Counted from the first letter of the stretch, positions 9,732 to 21,582 are shown. The stretch: DNA of 64,000 bases from Mytilus galloprovincialis (GCF_965363235.1 NC_134846.1:71832724-71896723), one strand, 5' to 3'. Program-made: numbers and translations. The notes: generated by a model from the letters alone, not told the origin.

Positions 9732-11820
9732 AATTAAAGACTTGCCTAAATACCAACATTATTAAGATCATTATATTCCAGAGAAAAATATTAATTATGA
9801 CACTGATCCAGTGGTGGAGGAGTAACATTTACAGTAATGAATGATTAAGAAGGATTTGTCCATCATGAAGGAAGAATGGGGACAGTTAAATACTTTAATT
9901 TATAAGATTGTGATTTGGTATTTAAGCTTAATTCTCTTTGATTTTATGTTAGTCAATAATTTGATTGACAATTTCTCTAATCCTATAATTCTTAGTTATT
10001 GGAGAGGAAGTTGATGAAGTAATCATGTCTCATTAAGTAAATATATTGAGCAATTTGATCATGTACCTTGTATCTATCTGACAAAAGGGAAAAATTGCTG
10101 TGCTGGAACATGACAATAAAAAAAATTTGATATTCCTGTACAATGTTTTCATTAATTTAACAACAGAGCCATTTTTGTTTACCATTTGATTGAACTTGAT
10201 ATATCTCTTAATAGACTTGAAAGTAAAACTAATTAATTATGTGTGATATGCAAATATTCTACTTCTCTACCAGTGCTGAAAGTCTGTGAACAGAAACTCT
10301 TCAAGGAGGCCTTCAAATGTATCTTTATGTTGTTTTTTGGCTTCTTCATACTGTTTAAAGCCTATAGTCATTATAAAATTAACAGTTTTGTTTAAAATTG
10401 TGGACAAAATTGCTCTTATAAAATTTCAATTTGGGAGCTTTCAAATGGGAAATCCCCTGCAAATAGTGACAGTTGGCAGGTAAACCAGAAGAAATTTGGC
10501 ACTGCCCATGTATGCTCCTCAAAATCCAACATTTCAGGTCTTCGTTGCTTACCTACACTTGGTTTGGATGTTTCTGAGACTTTAATAGTTTTATGTGATA
10601 TATGAGTGGACTTTAGTCTTGATTTTGTACTCTTTTAACTTATGATTGCCTTAAATTAGTTAATGTCTCTTATTTTTCTAAACATGTCAATACTGATCAT
10701 GACAGGCTAATTATTAGTCTCTATTGTCTCCATTTTTAAAATATTGCCAAGTATACCCTTGTGGATAGTTGTCTCACCAAATCATGTCTCCTTATGTTTA
10801 TATTTTAAACATAAAGGTCTGTTTTTCTGATAATCACCAATCATAAATATAAGAGACTGTTCTAAAGTGGATTCTCTGCAAGTTTGATGTCGAAATGCCA
10901 TAATATATAGTTGAAAGTACTATTCATTCTCATGGACATCTAACTGGTATATAAATTTGATTTCCATAAAATAATGTATTGCTCAATTAGTTGGAAACCA
11001 CAGGGGTGACCTATGTTGACTTTTGGATTTACACTTTTATTTTCAAAGGAGTAGGTCCGGTAAGGGCCGATTTTGGCCTCAAAGTTCAGGTTAATCTGAC
11101 GAAAGATTTTGACCACTTTTTAAACACTTAAGTGTCTATTTTATTTGAATCAATTAGTTTATGTGAAAGATTTTAACTGATTTAGTCATAAAAAAACGTA
11201 CTGATTCAAGCTGAAATATGATAAATCTACCAAATATGCCGAAAAATGTCACTTTTAGGTTGGTTTTTGTCAAAAATGAAAGTGGCCGCATCCGTGTTCA
11301 TCCTCAACCTTTATATTTGTTATATATTATTATAAAATACAACTTACCTTTAAAAATATTAAGGATGAACACGAATGCGGCCACTTTCGGTTTACACGAA
11401 AACCGTCTAAAATTTAACTAAAATGCTAGAATTATGAAGATTTCTGTAATTTAGCATGACTTAGTGGTGCTAGTACCAAGTATATGTGCATTGTATCGTC
11501 AAAATCAGCCCATATGTATGTAGCAGAAGCATTTTACTGTCCAATGAATAACTAAAAGTTTACATTTTAACAATTTTGGAAAACTGCTATATTTTGGGGC
11601 CAAAAAGTCGTCTTACTGAACCTACTCCTTTCTGTTTATCTCTAAGATACGTGAGTGTTATCTTGGTTTGTTATAAATCAAAAAGATGTTCATAACAATT
11701 ATACCTACTGTTGTCATTTCATAGACATAAACATTGTATAAGGTATAACAAATATCTAGGTTTAGGTTATGATTAACACACATCACACATATCATTCGTT
11801 GTTAAGGAGTGGCCTTGGAT
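9732..11820 (+). other. 3' UTR / downstream region of the DCXR-like copy (complete duplicate)
   Basis: Nearly identical to 1293-2631 plus 7296-7386. The two copies differ by point changes and by three insertions: the Ngaro-like fossil in the first copy, and the 581-bp TIR element at 11048-11628 plus small indels here. It contains a partial copy (about 10299-10482) of the small repeat that is complete at 41308-41564. Confidence 0.6.
11048..11628. mobile_element. 581-bp TIR element inserted between AAA and TTT without target duplication (Spy-like)
   Basis: Ends are GGAGTAGGTCCGGTAAGG and its imperfect inverse, ending CCTACTCC; the inverted repeats match over about 31 bp. The empty site is preserved at 2525-2538 as ...CAAATTTCTG, while here the flanks are CAAA and TTTCTG, so no base was duplicated. 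Inside, 11278-11304 and 11364-11393 form a long inverted repeat (arm core GGCCGCATCCGTGTTCATCC). No transposase is present, so this is a MITE-sized derivative. Spy elements are described as inserting exactly between AAA and TTT without TSD; the assignment rests on that signature. Confidence 0.75.
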
Positions 11821-12178
11821 TTTCAAGGGAAACAGTTGCTGAAAAATTGTTTGTTTGTGAAAAGATTGAAACTGGTTCTAAATCTTTCCTATGGCACCAC
11901 CCTCCCTAACAACAAGTAGCTTTTGTAAGCCTGGTAACTGAAGGGAGTGCTTTTTTTTTATACTTTTTAAATTTTAAAAGTGTTTGCCTTGTTGCAGAAA
12001 TGCCGGTAAAATGAGCAGAAATTAAAGTTTAACATAATGAAAGACTGGTAAATTGTTAAATTATTGATCTTACCATTTTATTTTAGTAGTTGCAAAGTCT
12101 TGTTATTACATTAATTTGTCCATGTGCTTTTTTTTGCAGATTTTGGAGATATTTATCTTGAAATTTAGTTCAAAAACA
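11821..12178. other. Non-coding spacer
   Basis: AT-rich sequence without a recognisable gene, repeat or long ORF. Confidence 0.4.
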
Positions 12179-12184
12179 ATACCT

Positions 12185-12674
12185 TATGGCAAGCCGCATT
12201 ACTATTTATTCTAACTTCAAGATATCTAATAAACTTTATAAGATATCTCATATAGTTTATTATATATCTTATTTAGTTTATAAGATATCTTATATACTTT
12301 ATAAGATATCTTATATAGTTTATAAGATATCTCATATAATTTTCTTTATAAGATATCTTATAAACTATATAAGATATTTGATAAAGTATATAAGATATCT
12401 TATAAACTTTATAAGACATCTTATATACTTTATAAGATATCTTATATAGTTTATAAGATATCTAATATAATTTATAAGATATCTCATATAATTTTCTTTA
12501 TAAGATATCTTATATACTTTATAATAAAATCAACGGTACCAATTTTGTTGCACCAGATGCGCATCTTTTAAAGTCTTTAAAGTTTATAAGATATCTTATA
12601 AAGTATATAAGATATCTTATATATTATATGAGATATCTTGAAGTTAGAATAAATAGTAAACACGGCTTGCCATA
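12185..12674. mobile_element. Foldback MITE with internal TTATAAGATATC array
   Basis: Terminal inverted repeats of more than 40 bp begin TATGGCAAGCCGCATTAC and end in GGCTTGCCATA. The flanks show a 6-bp target duplication ATACCT (12179-12184 and 12675-12680). The interior consists of about two dozen ATATCTTATA-type repeats in both orientations, broken by a short unrelated insert (12528-12582, containing CAGATGCGCATCTTTTAAAG). The whole element can fold on itself. The 87-aa plus-strand frame through it is simply the repeat translated. Confidence 0.85.
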
Positions 12675-14203
12675 ATACCTACTTACTTATCTCTTTCATC
12701 CCCAGTGGGACATAAGGCCACTACAAATTGCCTCCACTTCTTTCTGTCCATAGCCATGTACTGGGCTTGGGCCCAGGTATAACCCATTGCTTCAAATTTG
12801 GCTGTAACAGTTCTTCTCTAGGTGTTTCGAGGTCTCCCTGATTCCCTTTTTCCCTGGTGGTGTCCAATATAGATTTGTTTAGGGTGTGCCATGTTGTGGC
12901 ATTCTCAGTACATGGCCTAACCATCTTAATATTCGTTGTTTAATATCTTCTGTTATGCTCTTAGCATTACATTTTTTCCAAATGGTCTTGTTGCTAATCT
13001 TATTTGGCTAGAATATTCTATTGATCTTTCTTACGCAGCTAGTATGGAATGCATCTACGTTTTAAAGGTCACTAAATAAAACAGTTTCTGAACCATACAG
13101 ATTTTACATTGCTGCTGTAAATTTGCAATTTTGTCCTTAAGTTGTACTGGTTGGACTCCCAGATTGTATGAAGTCTTGCAAATGCTGCACGTGCCTTAAT
13201 TAGTCTTTTCTTTATATCCTTTCCTGTCCCATTATCATTACTTATGATGCTTTCAAGGTAAGTGAAATCTTCAACACTGTCCACTGTCAAATCATTGATA
13301 GTGATTAGTGTTGTATTTCTAGTGTTTAGTGACATAACCTTGGTTTTCTCGGCATTAACGTCCAGACCAGTTTGCTGTGCATAGTTGTTAAGTATGTTGG
13401 TCTTCTGTTGGAAGTGTTCGCTCGTTGTTGATAATATGGCAATGTCATCAGCAAATTCAAGGTCTTTTAGCTGGTTAAACATGGTCCACTGGATTCACCA
13501 TTTCTTGTATGATGATGTATGCCTTTGTATCCAGTCAATAGCCAATAAAAATAGGATTGATGACATACCGGTAAAACCGGCATATCCCTGTTTCATACCA
13601 GATTTTACTTAAAATGAGTCTGAGATAGAGCTATCAAGGATGACACTGCATTCAAAACTGTTATACAAGGCTTTTCTAAGCGTCAAAATTTAAGGTAGAA
13701 TTCCATAGGATTTAACACTTTCCCAACGAGTTTCTCTATATATGTAAGACTCAGATCGACGTCCGGTCTCTAATCGACGTCCAGTCCTCAAATCGACGTC
13801 CAAATGTGACGTCACAATAAAATAACATTCCAAATCGACGGCTAATTTTATGCCTGTCTAATCGACGTCCATTTTTTTGGCATTTTCTAATCGACGTCCG
13901 ATTTTGAGCCTCTATAATTAACGTCCGTTTTGGACACAGAATACAAAACTAAACTGAACCGAAAACAGCTGAAACATTTAGACCTTTAAACATATCATAG
14001 TATGTGAGAGTGAGACAAATATAAGATCTAGCAGAAAAACTAAGTCCAGTTATAAGTAAAATACGGAATAAATAATAAATGTGTGGGTTTTTTTTTTAAT
14101 TATTATACTAGACTAAGTATGTAAACAGGTTGTGATTTCAATTTTTCAGAGATTGGTATGATTTTCAAAGGGACAACTATACACCAGAGTTAAAAAAAAA
14201 TGG

Positions 14204-14470
14204 ATGTGAGCAATTATAAACCATACGGCTTTCGAAATGATAAAAACCCATACCGCAAAGGCTATAAAAGGCCACGACATAAATAATGTAAACAATTCAA
14301 ATAAGAAAATTAACGGTCTTATTTATTAAAAACAATTCCGAAAAACAAATATGACAGACATAAACCAGGGAAACTAATGTACTGCAGGCCCATACAGAAT
14401 TTGTCAGGGCTTACACATGAGTGTGAGCACTTAACCTAGAACAGTGATGTAAAAGTATAACATAAAAACA
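14204..14470 (+). repeat. Diverged copy of high-copy mussel-type repeat
   Basis: Contains recognisable blocks AACCCATACCGCA, GGCTATAAAAGGCC and AACGGTCTTATTTA, as in the long copy at 31100-31750. It lies within the TIR element. Confidence 0.7.
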
Positions 14471-14805
14471 TAATGCCAATTATCTTGTGTTTATGTTTCA
14501 CTCCAGGTGTAAAACTCAGAAATTTGTTAAAATAAAAACCCGAATTATAATACTCTCAAAACACTTGGCTGTGCTTCTTTATTTTGTCTATTGATGAAGA
14601 CTGAATAAAGCTCCTACATGTCGTTTGGTTTTCTTAGTCGTTGGGTTGCATTACTAATTGCCTAATTATTATGAATAGGAATGACACACGCTCCTTGATG
14701 TGGATCAATTGGATTAACTTTATATCAAGAAAAACTTTAAAATGCATGATACCTATTTCGGATTGAAAAATAAATTATGTACATGTATAAGTGTAAACAA
14801 TTGAT

Positions 14806-14975
14806 ATAAAAAAGAAGATGTGGTATGACTGCCAATGAGACAACTCTCAACAACTATAGGTCACCATACGGCCTTCAACAATGCGCAAAGCCCATACCGC
14901 ATATATAGTCAGCTATAAAAGGCCCCGAAATGACAGTGTAAAACAATTCAAACGAATAAACTAAAAGCCTTATCT
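14806..14975 (+). repeat. Copy of high-copy repeat (GATGTGGTATGACTGCC family)
   Basis: A close match to the first 170 bases of the copy at 31100-31750, including AATGAGACAACTCTC, GGTCACCATACGGCCTTCAA and AAAAGGCCCCGAAATGACA. It lies in the middle of the 13743-15205 TIR element. Confidence 0.85.
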
Positions 14976-16244
14976 GTGACCAATAATTTATTATTTATTG
15001 ATATTGGACATTGATTTAAGACGACAACAATCAATCGGGTGTAGTTTTGGCAAGTAGTGCCGTCACATTGGACGTGGATTAAAGTATCAAAATATTGACG
15101 TCGATTTGAGAATGTGACGTCAGATTTAGACGTCGATTTGTGAAACGGACGTCAATTTGAGGAACGGACGTTGATTAGAGGCCGGACGTAGATCTGAGTC
15201 TCACATGTATACTATCAAAAGCCTTTAGACGTCGATGAAATTGATGAAAAAATGGTGTTTTCTATTCTATACATTGCGCAAAAATATTTCTGAGTGTGAA
15301 AATGATGTCAATGCATCTTCTGCCTCTTGCAAAGTCTGCTTGTTCTCAATATTATCAATTCTTTATAGAAGAATTTTGCAAAATACTTTAGTTTACAAAA
15401 CGTAGCGTAATTCCTCTCCAGTTTTCACAGTTGCGTATATTTACTTTCTTTGGTAATTTCACAATGAGGCCTTTGCTCCAGTCTAATAGAAAGTACTCTT
15501 CTTTTCAGATGACAAGATTGTGGAGTACATTGGATGATGTATCTATGTCTGCCTTTAACATCTATGTGTGGATGGAATCAGTTTCTGGTGCCTTGTCTGT
15601 TTTCAATGATTTAATGGCATTTCTTACTCCTTCTATAGTTGGTGGTTCTGTGTTGATGTTTTAATCATCTTCTGATGGTTCAGGGTTAGCTATGACATCA
15701 GGTTCTTGACAGTTTAATACCTCTTTGAAATGTTGGACCCATCTTTCTGCTGGTTCCCTTTCTGATTTGCCATTTTTGTCGTTTACATTTGCTGTTCCAC
15801 TAAGTTGTTTGGGGATTTTGTTCCCAAAATGGCTGCATGTTATGCTTCTTTTGCTAGTTCCTTCAGATATTGTCTTCTTCTATCTTTTCTAGCACTACTT
15901 TTAACTTCTTTGTCGTTTGCTCTGTATGTTACTTGTAGTAAATCTTGTAACCTTTTGGATTTTGCATTTGAACTGTCTTCTGTTTTATAGATTTCTTTCT
16001 TCAATTTTTGCCAGGTTTCCGATGTTGGCCAATCTTTGTTCTTTATTGTCTTGTGACCAACTCTCTTTTCTACCGTCTTTACATAAATATCGTTGATGTT
16101 ATCTAAAATTAGAAATTCCAAGAAAAATTCAAGACGATAATTCCCTTAAAATCTCGAACACATCAAACGAAATTGAAAACGACTGTCATATTGCTGTAGG
16201 CAAAATTTAATATGGCAGACACGAACCATTGACAAAAAGAAAAA

Positions 16245-16660
16245 ACACAAAAATAATGAACTTGAGGGACTGGCTGGGGAAATGCACGTAAAGAATGTGG
16301 CGGGGTTGAATATTTTTGTAGGTGCCAACCCCTTCTAATATGGGACAGTGGTGTAACAGTATAACATTATAACAAACTATCAACCAGTTGAAAAGTAGTT
16401 TACTCATCAGATCGATACAAAGCAGACAAAAAATCATCTTACAAAAACACAAACCGGACGTGGCAAGGAGTTTACACAAAAAAAGACACATAATACAGAT
16501 CCGAGTTTACTCGCAGTTACTGACTTACATTCAAAAACAAGTAAATAAATTAGGGATCTTAGACTAAACATCTCAGTCATTTCACTTCCAAAATCCAACG
16601 GAAAAGTCATTTACAGTCAGAGAAAATATGACTTTGTGCAATGCCAAAATAAGGTAGGAT
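16245..16660 (+). repeat. 3' part of the high-copy GATGTGGTATGATTGCC repeat
   Basis: Matches the second half of the 31100-31750 copy: AATGTGGCGGGGTTGAATAT, GGGACAGTGGTGTAACAGTA, AACTCATCAGATCGA-type and CTTTGTGCAATGCCAA blocks in the same order. The 94-aa and 60-aa minus-strand frames here are repeat translations. Confidence 0.8.
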
Positions 16661-16879
16661 CAACGTGTTATATCGTAAATACCACACACTTGACGTTTAC
16701 TATGTACCGCGCTTTATGTACGTAACGTCACGTCACCTAGACGTGTTACAAGGCTTTTTCTAATACATCTATCAAATAGTCGAGACGTCTTTTATTTCTA
16801 TCATCCACTTTATGATATTATGATGCCGTGACCAGGATGTGCTAGTTTTAGTCCTCGTAAGTGTCGCATGTAAGTAACG

Positions 16880-19155
16880 GATTTCACGTGAATTTGTAGT
16901 GGCATGCAATTTCAGGAATAATTAGTAAGTTTAGTGGTATACTTTCGCCTTCATCTGTTTGAATATAAACTGTTGCCGATTTCATGTGTCTTACTTGACT
17001 ATTTTGTTCTCCCAAACCGGAAAGGTGCACTACTTCGTTTCCGCTTGAAACTAAATCCAACTTCTCTGCAAGTGTCTCCGTTATGAAGGACCTCTGTGCA
17101 CCTTCATCTAACAAAATATTGGCTTCTGCACTTTGTTTTCTCGAACTTACAGTAGCGACGGCTGTTTTTAACAGTACATTTGTAGTTCTTTGTGTTAGGG
17201 AAGAATGTACTACTGTATTTTTGGTTTCATTGGCTGGTAGTTTGCTCGATTCCTCAGATTTCTCATCTTTACTACATATGCTAGTGTGATGACGTTTGTT
17301 ACAATTTCGACAGTTACTTTTTGATTTACAATCAGCTAGTTTGTGGTGACCTGGCTAGGCAGTTAAACACAGTCGTTCGCTCTTGACTATATTCATCCGC
17401 GCGTCAGCGGTTATGACTTTAGTGCAGTTGACGGGTGTGTGTCCGATTTCGTGACAAAATGCGCATTGCTTTGTGTTTATCTTTTTATCCGAATACGACC
17501 TTTCGTTCTTGTTGAATGAAGATTTTGTACGTGATTTTGCGTTGATCAAGAATGTAGCGGTAGCAAGTGGGCTTTCTACTTTTGCCGGTAATTTGCCGGT
17601 TTCCATAATATTTAGTTTTTCGAGAAGCGCTTTCCGTAAATAAAGGCAACAGCAGTATACCGCTGTTCAAAACGTAAATCATGTAGTGTCCAGTTTGTGG
17701 ATATGTGTTCTCGTGCTAAATGTTGACGTATCTCTGCGGGTAATTTATTTAGAATTACAGGGACTAGTAGTGATCCATACGTATCGTCTATCTGTCCGAG
17801 TGACTTGAGACCTCTTACATAAGTTTCTGTCTTATCATAGTAGTTACGGAGACTAGCAATTGCATGAATTGGAACCTGTAAATCAAGCTTAGGTTTGGAC
17901 GATTTTATGAGTTTGCCCGTATCTTTCCTGGAGTAATGAAATTGCTTTGTCGTAATTTGTGTTCGTCTTGGAAAAACCTCCTACAGTTTGTAACGCTTCG
18001 CTTTGTAGAAGGGACTTTAGGTAGTTGAATGTTTGTGCATCACTCAGTGTAGGATTTGTGTGGATCGCGGTTTCATAGGAGTCCCAAAATGATTGCCAGT
18101 CTAGTATATCTCCGGTAAATATAGGTAAGTTTAACTTTGGTAGCTTGTGATACTCGCTGTTTGTTCTAGACGATGAGCTTGAATTTGAGCTATGTGTATA
18201 TTGTTGGTTTGCTGATGTTGAAGGCTGACTAATAAATGTAGATGGAACTGATTGTGTATTCGGTATAAAACTATCGGCATGAGGGTTCAAATTCAATGAA
18301 ATTGATTCATTTGCGGGTAAACTCTGATTTTGAACTGACTTTGCTAATTTTATAATTTGCCGTAATTTATATTCTAAATTGAACATGTACTCATCTGAGT
18401 CCTGTATTTCCACTGCAACATCTTCATCCGAAGTTTGCTTCAAGATCTTCTCGTTGATGTTCTCTAACGGACGGCTTCCATCTTCATATCCATTTTCCCT
18501 TTTGGTTACGGCACCATAAATTCTAATCTGGGTATTGTCAGTTGTTTCAAAGGTGCTACTCTGTTCTTTGCCATTATTAAGGAACTTTTTCCGTTTGCGA
18601 CAATGTACTCGCATGCGCCGTAGGCTTTCATACTAGAGTCCGTGAATACATGTATTACGTTGTCGTTGTTTGTGTCTGAACTTTCATCAAAGTAATGTCG
18701 GGGTACAACTGTCTTTGTGGCTTCCTGTATATCCTTTCTGATATTCACCCATTCTGTGATCATTGAGTCAGGTAGTAATTCGTCCCAGTTAAAGTTTTCT
18801 CCCAAATGTTTTGCATTAACATTTTACTGCGGACGGTTATAGGGCTTAGTATTTCTAGCGGGTCATAAATCCTTGATGATTGTCTTAGTACTTCGCGTTT
18901 TGTTTTTAGTTCTGATGTATCTAGATTAGGCGTAACGATTCCTAATGTGTCACTTGCTGTATCCCATCGTAATCCTAAGATTTTAACTAGCTGATCTTTG
19001 TCCATAACGTTTTCGATTCTTGCTAATACTTGTAATAGTTGACTGTTCGAGGCCCCTGAGCGCAAGTTAAATCCTCCATCTGCAAATAAACTACGAACGA
19101 GTTTAAAGTATTTCAACAGTTCTTCTTCTGATTCAAAGCTTGATATGAGCGTCAC
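16880..19155 (-). mobile_element. Fossil BEL/Pao LTR retrotransposon fragments in non-standard order
   Basis: All parts lie on the minus strand. RT of Pao type covers 19155-18760 (ending RVDPLEILSP-like RIYDPLEILSPITV); an RNase H start with VFTDSSMKAYGA lies at 18805-18506; a gag region with LPIFTGDILDWQSFWDSYET lies at 18614-17889; a zinc-knuckle segment (CAFCHEIGHTPVNC) lies at 17606-17355; and an aspartic protease segment (LDEGAQRSFI) lies at 17114-16884. The family's normal order is gag, protease, RT, RNase H, integrase, so here RT/RNase H precedes gag: this looks like a junction of two partial copies or an internal rearrangement. Integrase and LTRs were not seen. It is broken in several places. 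Confidence 0.8.
17632..17682 (+). repeat. Short copy of GGCAACAGCAGTATACCGCTG repeat
   Basis: AAATAAAGGCAACAGCAGTA followed by TACCGCTGTT matches the longer copies at 21137 and 21583. It lies in the fossil between its zinc-knuckle and gag parts. Confidence 0.6.
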
Positions 19156-19560
19156 TGATGAGTCTTATGTAGACGAAACGTGCGTCTGGCGTACTAAATT
19201 ATAATCCTGGTATCTTTAATAACTATTTACACAACTGGGTCGATGCCTCTGCTGGTGGACCTTTCATCCCCGAGGGTATCACCAGCCCAGTAGTCAGCAC
19301 TTCGGTGTTGACATGAATATCAATTATGTGGTCATTTTTTATAAATTTCCTGTTTACAACTCTTTGAATTTTTCGAAAAACTAAGGATTTTCTTATCCCA
19401 GGCATAGATTACCTTAGCCGTATTTGGCACAACTTTTTGGAATTTTGGATCCTCAATGCTCTTCAACTTTGTATTTGTTTGGTAAACCTTTTTTTTCAAA
19501 ACCCTTCAAAATTGTAGGAGCGAATTTGTAACTCTCAGTCTGCATGCAATTTCTGTTGAA
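19153..19560 (+). repeat. High-copy interspersed repeat with a GACGAAACGTGCGTCTGGCG head
   Basis: A continuous block containing GACGAAACGTGCGTCTGGCG, GGGTCGATGCCTCTGCTGGT, TCACCAGCCCAGTAGTCAGC and AGGATTTTCTTATCCCAGGC. I recognise this as a sequence recurring in mussel genomic and transcript data; its class is not clear to me. It abuts the BEL/Pao fossil and may be partly transcribed elsewhere. The 60-aa minus frame through it is not a gene. Confidence 0.65.
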
Positions 19561-21025
19561 TTTGTTTGTATATTTTGATTTATATATAGTGATACTTGGT
19601 CACAGGCACTTGCTAATATTTTTTTATATAGAATTCTTTTTTGGGTTAATATATTCTTAAATATTCTAAAAGGGCACTAGTTGTCAAATTCATGTTCACC
19701 GATATTCAATTTAAAATCCAAATTAAAATAAGTCAGAAATAAACAGTTTGCATGTACTCAATAAAATATATCAGAATGTTGTGTATATTTTAGTCTTGAT
19801 GCCATCTAATTAACTATCTTGATGATCTCCGAAGATCACCGACGGTCACATAACCCAATATGCAAATAAACATACATATAAACAGATATATATAGCGACC
19901 TTGTGCAATTGGATTTTTCTAGATCTGTTTGATTTCGTGTTATAGTTAAAAAAAAAAAAAAAAAAAGAAGTTAATTATCGTTTGTAACTGTTCACCTTTG
20001 TTTCACTTTCCATGTTAATATTCTCATGATGCTTCCATTTAATGGCTGGACACGACTTATTTAATTTCTTTTAGTGGCTGGACATGACTAACTCATGCGC
20101 AACCAATTTCTAGGTAATTACGGACTTTTCGTTTTGAATTTTCCTCGGAGATCAGTATCTTTGTGATTTACTTCTGAATTGAAGGTCACATGCGTACGGA
20201 TTAAATGAGGTCGAATTTTTCACTTGCAAGTGAATAACTAATCACCGATATTTCTTTGCTTATTTTGACAATATTGTACCAAATTGGCTCCATAAAGCGA
20301 TTTTTTAATTCATTATTAAATTAATGATTGAAATAAACAAAATCATATCCTATATTTATTTTATTTCAAGAAGCTAGTGCCCCTTTTACGAATTAATGTC
20401 TTCTTGGTTTTAACTATGCGATATTTTAATAACAGTAGTAAATATATGCAGGCCTTCATATGCACTTGTCCCTGAAAAAATATACCTATATACCTTAATC
20501 AAATTATAGGGTATTTTTACAGAGAGAAGTAAGCGCCTGTTATGGCCTCCCGTTAGATGTAAACAAACAACATCTTCAAATATCTATCTACTAACAACTG
20601 TAATTCATCAAAACTAGTCAACAGTTGTTTATTTACAATTGAATGGATATACACTGTATTTCATATGATGATACTTCTTTGATTATTTACATTTTTTGGA
20701 TGGCAAATTTCTTTACCTTGAAATAGAGAATTAAAGCACCTTTTGAACAAGAAGAATTGTTTGAAGGTGTTGCCAAACTGTTGATAAAGTGTATAAATAC
20801 TTTTTTTATTCGAAAGAGTACTTATAGTGAATAATAATGAAAGTATAAGATAATAGAGGAGTTATCAAAGACCGTTACTACTCATTTCACAATCCTTTTC
20901 AATAAGTCTTTTGTGATACTCAATATCTAATTGCACAATTTATTTCCATGGCTTCTCCGGTGGTGGAATATAATTATCAAGTTTATAAAAGAATAATAAT
21001 GGTTGCATGATTTTCGTTTCTTCAG
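19561..21025. other. AT-rich spacer upstream of the DCXR-like copy
   Basis: No exon was recognised. In particular I searched by eye for the missing first DCXR exon (the GKR.LVTGAGKG block) and did not find it. Near 19860-19900 a short TATATA tract occurs, and a run of 18 A residues lies near 19948. The 15-bp palindrome-like AT blocks are not distinctive. Confidence 0.4.
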
Positions 21026-21136
21026 GGATTGGTCGTGCCATAGCCAAGAAATTAGTGGAATGTGGCGCTGAGACATACGCTCTTAGTAGAACAATGGCAG
21101 ATCTTGAAACACTAAAATTAGAGGTATTTGTTATCT

Positions 21137-21305
21137 AAATAAAGGCAACAGTAGTATACCGCTGTTAGAAATTCATAAATCGAATGAAAAAAAAAACAAA
21201 TCCGGGTTACAAACTGAAACTGAGGGAAACGCATGAAATACGAGAGGAAAACTACGACACAACAGAAACACTACATTAAAATGTAACACACACAGAAAAG
21301 ACTAT
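21137..21305 (+). repeat. AAAGGCAACAGTAGTATACC interspersed repeat
   Basis: Contains AATAAAGGCAACAGTAGTAT, AAATCCGGGTTACAAACTGA and GAGGGAAACGCATGAAATAC, ending with ACTACGACACAACAGAAACA. A second copy starts at 21583 in the same orientation and a reverse copy lies at 51330-51432. SINE-sized; no tRNA-type promoter was recognised. Confidence 0.7.
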
Positions 21306-21582
21306 AATATATAAATGGTCATTTTCCTGACTTGAATCATATAAAGTCTTCCAAATTTTACATAATCTTATACTATGTGATTCCAACATTTTATCCCCTT
21401 TCTTTGATTATGAAAATTATAAATGTACATAGAAGGCTCAAAACTGAAATTTGGTAGATGTTGACCAAATCTAAACAAGTATCCCAAACAAAAGGGAAAA
21501 ATCAACGAAACCTAACAAATTTGAAATACATAATCTAGATCTAGGGTGTGTATTTCAATCAGATTGGTTCATAATAGAAACA

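Larger units (their letters stand above)
13743..15205. mobile_element. 1.46-kb TIR element with reiterated ATCGACGTCC motifs, inserted in the LINE
   Basis: Both ends start TGTRAGACTCAGATC (the right end inverted), and similarity extends about 190 bp inward. Each terminal region carries six or more copies of (A)ATCGACGTCC-like decamers at irregular spacing, all pointing inward. The LINE reading frame resumes directly on the far side (15216 against 13740), which proves the insertion; TATA-like sequence flanks both ends. The middle contains fragments of the high-copy GATGTGGTATGATTGCC repeat (14204-14470 and 14806-14975) rather than a transposase gene. Confidence 0.8.
12690..16121 (-). mobile_element. 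Non-LTR (LINE) reverse transcriptase remnant, split by a TIR element
   Basis: Minus-strand translation gives, in order, a pre-RT region with KNKDWPTSETWQKLKKEI and KEVKSSARKDRRRQYLKELA (16121-15840), an RT N-terminal stretch with EGVRNAIKSLKTDKAPETDS (about 15690-15540), the GITLR and INFIDV motifs (about 15400-15220), then LYNSFECSVILDSSISDSF (13690-13620), LEFADDIAIL with the FADD catalytic box (13482-13400), and a C-terminal TWAQAQYMAMD tail (12780-12700). The order is that of one LINE RT interrupted at 13742/15206. There are several frame breaks and stops, and FADD replaces the usual YADD. The clade is uncertain (CR1/L2/RTE group) and the endonuclease domain was not found. Confidence 0.75.

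Noticed and set aside
12186-12449. 87-codon frame rich in Ile/Tyr/Lys
   Set aside because: It is a translation of the ATATCTTATA array of the foldback element.
15431-15990. Plus-strand frames of 61-77 codons
   Set aside because: They are antisense shadows of the minus-strand LINE polymerase.
16146-16491. Minus-strand hydrophobic frames
   Set aside because: They lie in the 3' half of a high-copy repeat; composition is accidental.
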